Part shown: piece after piece, positions 62,334 to 64,000 of the stretch
How the letters are laid out: every line of letters begins with the position of its first letter
Numbering within the stretch: position 1 is the first letter of the stretch
NCBI RefSeq assembly: GCF_029318685.1
Contig: NZ_CP119677.1
Span: 2,347,001 to 2,411,000, forward strand
DNA: 64,000 nucleotides
Direction: 5' to 3'
DNA from: Ruminiclostridium papyrosolvens DSM 2782
GTDB lineage: Bacteria > Bacillota > Clostridia > Acetivibrionales > DSM-1351
Made by a program: the position numbers and the translations under genes
The notes under the pieces: model-generated
What the model saw: only the letters and a program-made list of their open reading frames with translations
Told to the model about the DNA's origin: nothing
Database searches by the model: none

Positions 62334-64000
62334 ATGACAATAACCGATTTTCTTCCGGAATCGCAAAAAGAAATACGTGAGAGAATTAATGATACATATA
62401 TTGATTTGGAATATAAGTGCTTACACGAGGAATTTTATGAAAATGCATTAAATAATAATACTTCAACAGCATTGATTTGGCGCCAAGACGGTAAAAGACA
62501 TGAAATGTCCTATGGAGAATTAAAAGACAGTTCTTTGAAGGTAGCAAAAATGTTAATTTCTCAAGGAGTAAAAAAAGGAGATTTGGTTTCGGTAATTTTA
62601 CCAAAAGGTATTGAGCAAATAATAGCGGTACTGGGGATTCTTTCTGCGGGTGCCGCCTATGTACCTGTGGGAATTAATCATCCTACAGAAAGAAAAAGGA
62701 AAATACTTGAATCGGGTAGGATACAATACATACTAACAAATAGAGATGAAAAAAAGAATTTGTCTCAAATTGAGGTTGTAAATCCTATAGCAATTGAGGA
62801 CAGAGATAATTTTGAAAGCTTGGAATCACCTGTGCTAATGCCTGTAGAAGCAACCACTTATGTGATATTCACTTCAGGAACAACAGGAACGCCAAAGGGT
62901 GTAATTATTACTCACAAATCCGCCTACAACACCATCTATGACATAAATAGAAGATTTGAAATTTCAGATAAGGATTGCATTATTGCAGTATCCGAGTTGG
63001 ATTTTGATTTGTCTGTATACGACATTTTTGGTTTGCTTAGCGCAGGTGGAAAGCTGGTAGTACTTAACGAAGAGAATAAGAAGGAAGCCTCGGAATGGAA
63101 CAGGTTGGTACAGGACTATGGAGTTACCATATGGAATACTGTGCCTACGTTGTTTGATATGTTTTTAACAGCCAGTGAGTCGGAAGGTAAAAGCCTGCCA
63201 TTTACAAAGGTTTTTCTTTCCGGTGACTGGATAAAAATAAATTTGTTTTCACGGCTAAAAGCTTTGAATGCTGATTGCAGATTCATTTCTCTTGGAGGAG
63301 CTACTGAGGCAGCAATATGGTCAAATTACTATGAAGTATTAGAGATAGAAGAAAACTGGAAATCAATTCCTTATGGAGCTCCCTTAAGCAATCAGTGCCT
63401 TCGTGTAGTGGACAAGAATGGTTTCGACTGTCCCGATTATGAAGGCGGAGAGCTATGGATAGGTGGATTGGGAGTTGCAGAAGGGTATTTAAACCAAGAA
63501 GCCTTAACAAAAGAGAAATTTTTAACAGAAGGCGGTACAAGGTGGTATAAAACAGGAGATATGGCCAGATATAGAAGTGACGGCGTACTTGAATTTTTAG
63601 GGCGAATGGATACTCAGGTAAAAATAAATGGCTTTAGAATTGAACTGGAAGAAATAGAAAAGGTATTAAATAAATATGATGGCATAAGTGAGGCAGTTAT
63701 AGCACTTGCCGAAGATAATGGCAGTAAAAAGCTTGTGGCAGCAATAGTACCTGAGTTATACAAAAAAGAAAATGAGAACCAAAAGCAGCAAGTAATTCAG
63801 GAAGAGTATACGCACACTTTAGGGGATAACAAGCTAAAAGAACGTATTGAAACAGTGGAACGCTTTTTACTAAAAATCCTTGTGGCAGAGGATTTATTCA
63901 TTAATGAGATTGATGAGAAAACAAGTAATGTAGTGAATATATGGACTGATTGGTTAATACAACGTGAAGTGTTTGAAAACCATGGAGATAAACTTATACA
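62334..64000 (+). CDS. NRPS with cysteine-type adenylation domain and start of an inserted domain (3' end outside window)
   Basis: ATG 62334 is 9 bases after TTGGAGG; the frame stays open to the window end. Residues 1-470 are a full A domain N-part: FTSGTTGTPKGV, FDLSVYDIFG, WNTVP, LSGDWI, LGGATEAAIWS, YKTGD, GRMDTQVKINGFRIELEE. The pocket reads as the cysteine code. From about residue 485 the text departs from an A domain in the same way as A1 of the preceding NRPS before its methyltransferase-like insert, so a second inserted domain is expected. It has no Cy of its own, which fits the free-standing Cy upstream. Confidence 0.9.
   Translation, partial: MTITDFLPESQKEIRERINDTYIDLEYKCLHEEFYENALNNNTSTALIWRQDGKRHEMSYGELKDSSLKVAKMLISQGVKKGDLVSVILPKGIEQIIAVLGILSAGAAYVPVGINHPTERKRKILESGRIQYILTNRDEKKNLSQIEVVNPIAIEDRDNFESLESPVLMPVEATTYVIFTSGTTGTPKGVIITHKSAYNTIYDINRRFEISDKDCIIAVSELDFDLSVYDIFGLLSAGGKLVVLNEENKKEASEWNRLVQDYGVTIWNTVPTLFDMFLTASESEGKSLPFTKVFLSGDWIKINLFSRLKALNADCRFISLGGATEAAIWSNYYEVLEIEENWKSIPYGAPLSNQCLRVVDKNGFDCPDYEGGELWIGGLGVAEGYLNQEALTKEKFLTEGGTRWYKTGDMARYRSDGVLEFLGRMDTQVKINGFRIELEEIEKVLNKYDGISEAVIALAEDNGSKKLVAAIVPELYKKENENQKQQVIQEEYTHTLGDNKLKERIETVERFLLKILVAEDLFINEIDEKTSNVVNIWTDWLIQREVFENHGDKLI

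Noticed and set aside
1-64000. CRISPR arrays, insertion sequences, integrases, tRNA or rRNA genes
   Set aside because: None recognised on reading; short repeats found are isolated pairs linked to promoters.

Overview
The window looks like a chromosomal segment of a low-GC, Gram-positive, anaerobic cellulolytic clostridium, most likely Ruminiclostridium or a close relative. The evidence is AT-rich codon use, strong GGAGG ribosome sites, two dockerin-bearing (cellulosomal) glycosidases, a GH120 beta-xylosidase, an AbrB regulator and radical-SAM and ferredoxin-type ATPases. No rRNA, tRNA, CRISPR array, phage or insertion sequence was recognised.

The left part (1-21847) is one end of a trans-AT polyketide/NRPS cluster. 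A roughly 4,585-residue megasynthase, whose start lies outside the window, runs A*-ACP / KS-DH-KR-ACP / KS-DH-KR-ACP / KS-ACP-thioester reductase. It has no internal AT. A tight operon follows: a B12-type radical SAM enzyme, FkbK-, FkbH-, FkbJ- and FkbI-like proteins (a three-carbon glycolytic unit to hydroxymalonyl-ACP, with no O-methyltransferase seen), a discrete acyltransferase, an extended SDR and a PP-loop amidotransferase or thiolase-like ATPase. The adenylation domain has lost the aspartate that normally holds the alpha-amino group, so the unit it loads is probably not an ordinary alpha-amino acid.

The middle (21856-50286) is mixed. It holds acetolactate synthase (ilvB/ilvN), an unrecognised beta-rich protein, a nitroreductase, a decayed stalk/DUF4367 gene, two papain/C39-like proteins (one secreted, one fused to a discoidin domain), an AbrB regulator and a yjdF riboswitch with its yjdF gene. 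It also holds an AraC regulator beside a GH120 beta-xylosidase, cellulosomal GH18 and GH26 enzymes, and a redox/cofactor island (DUF134, metallo-hydrolase, flavin reductase, two NifX-like proteins, two ferredoxin-ATPase fusions). After these come a second stand-alone AT-like protein without the malonate-binding arginine, a CcdA/TlpA thiol pair with a two-component system facing a DUF2680 protein, and a PAP2 phosphatase.

The right part (50324-64000, continuing past the window) is a second assembly line of the pyochelin/yersiniabactin kind. It has an aryl-AMP ligase with an unusual pocket residue, a 2,589-residue NRPS (ArCP-Cy-A-[MT-like]-PCP-Cy-A-PCP), a thiazolinyl imine reductase, a free-standing cyclisation domain with an N-terminal docking segment, and a further cysteine-type A domain that runs off the end. 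All three A domains carry cysteine codes, so the expected product is an aryl-capped chain of three thiazoline/thiazolidine rings, one more than pyochelin.

Two genes (ccdA and the response regulator) appear to start at CTG. The response regulator gene faces a pair of perfect 15-bp direct repeats 33 bp apart. All assignments come from reading motifs by eye; no database search was run.
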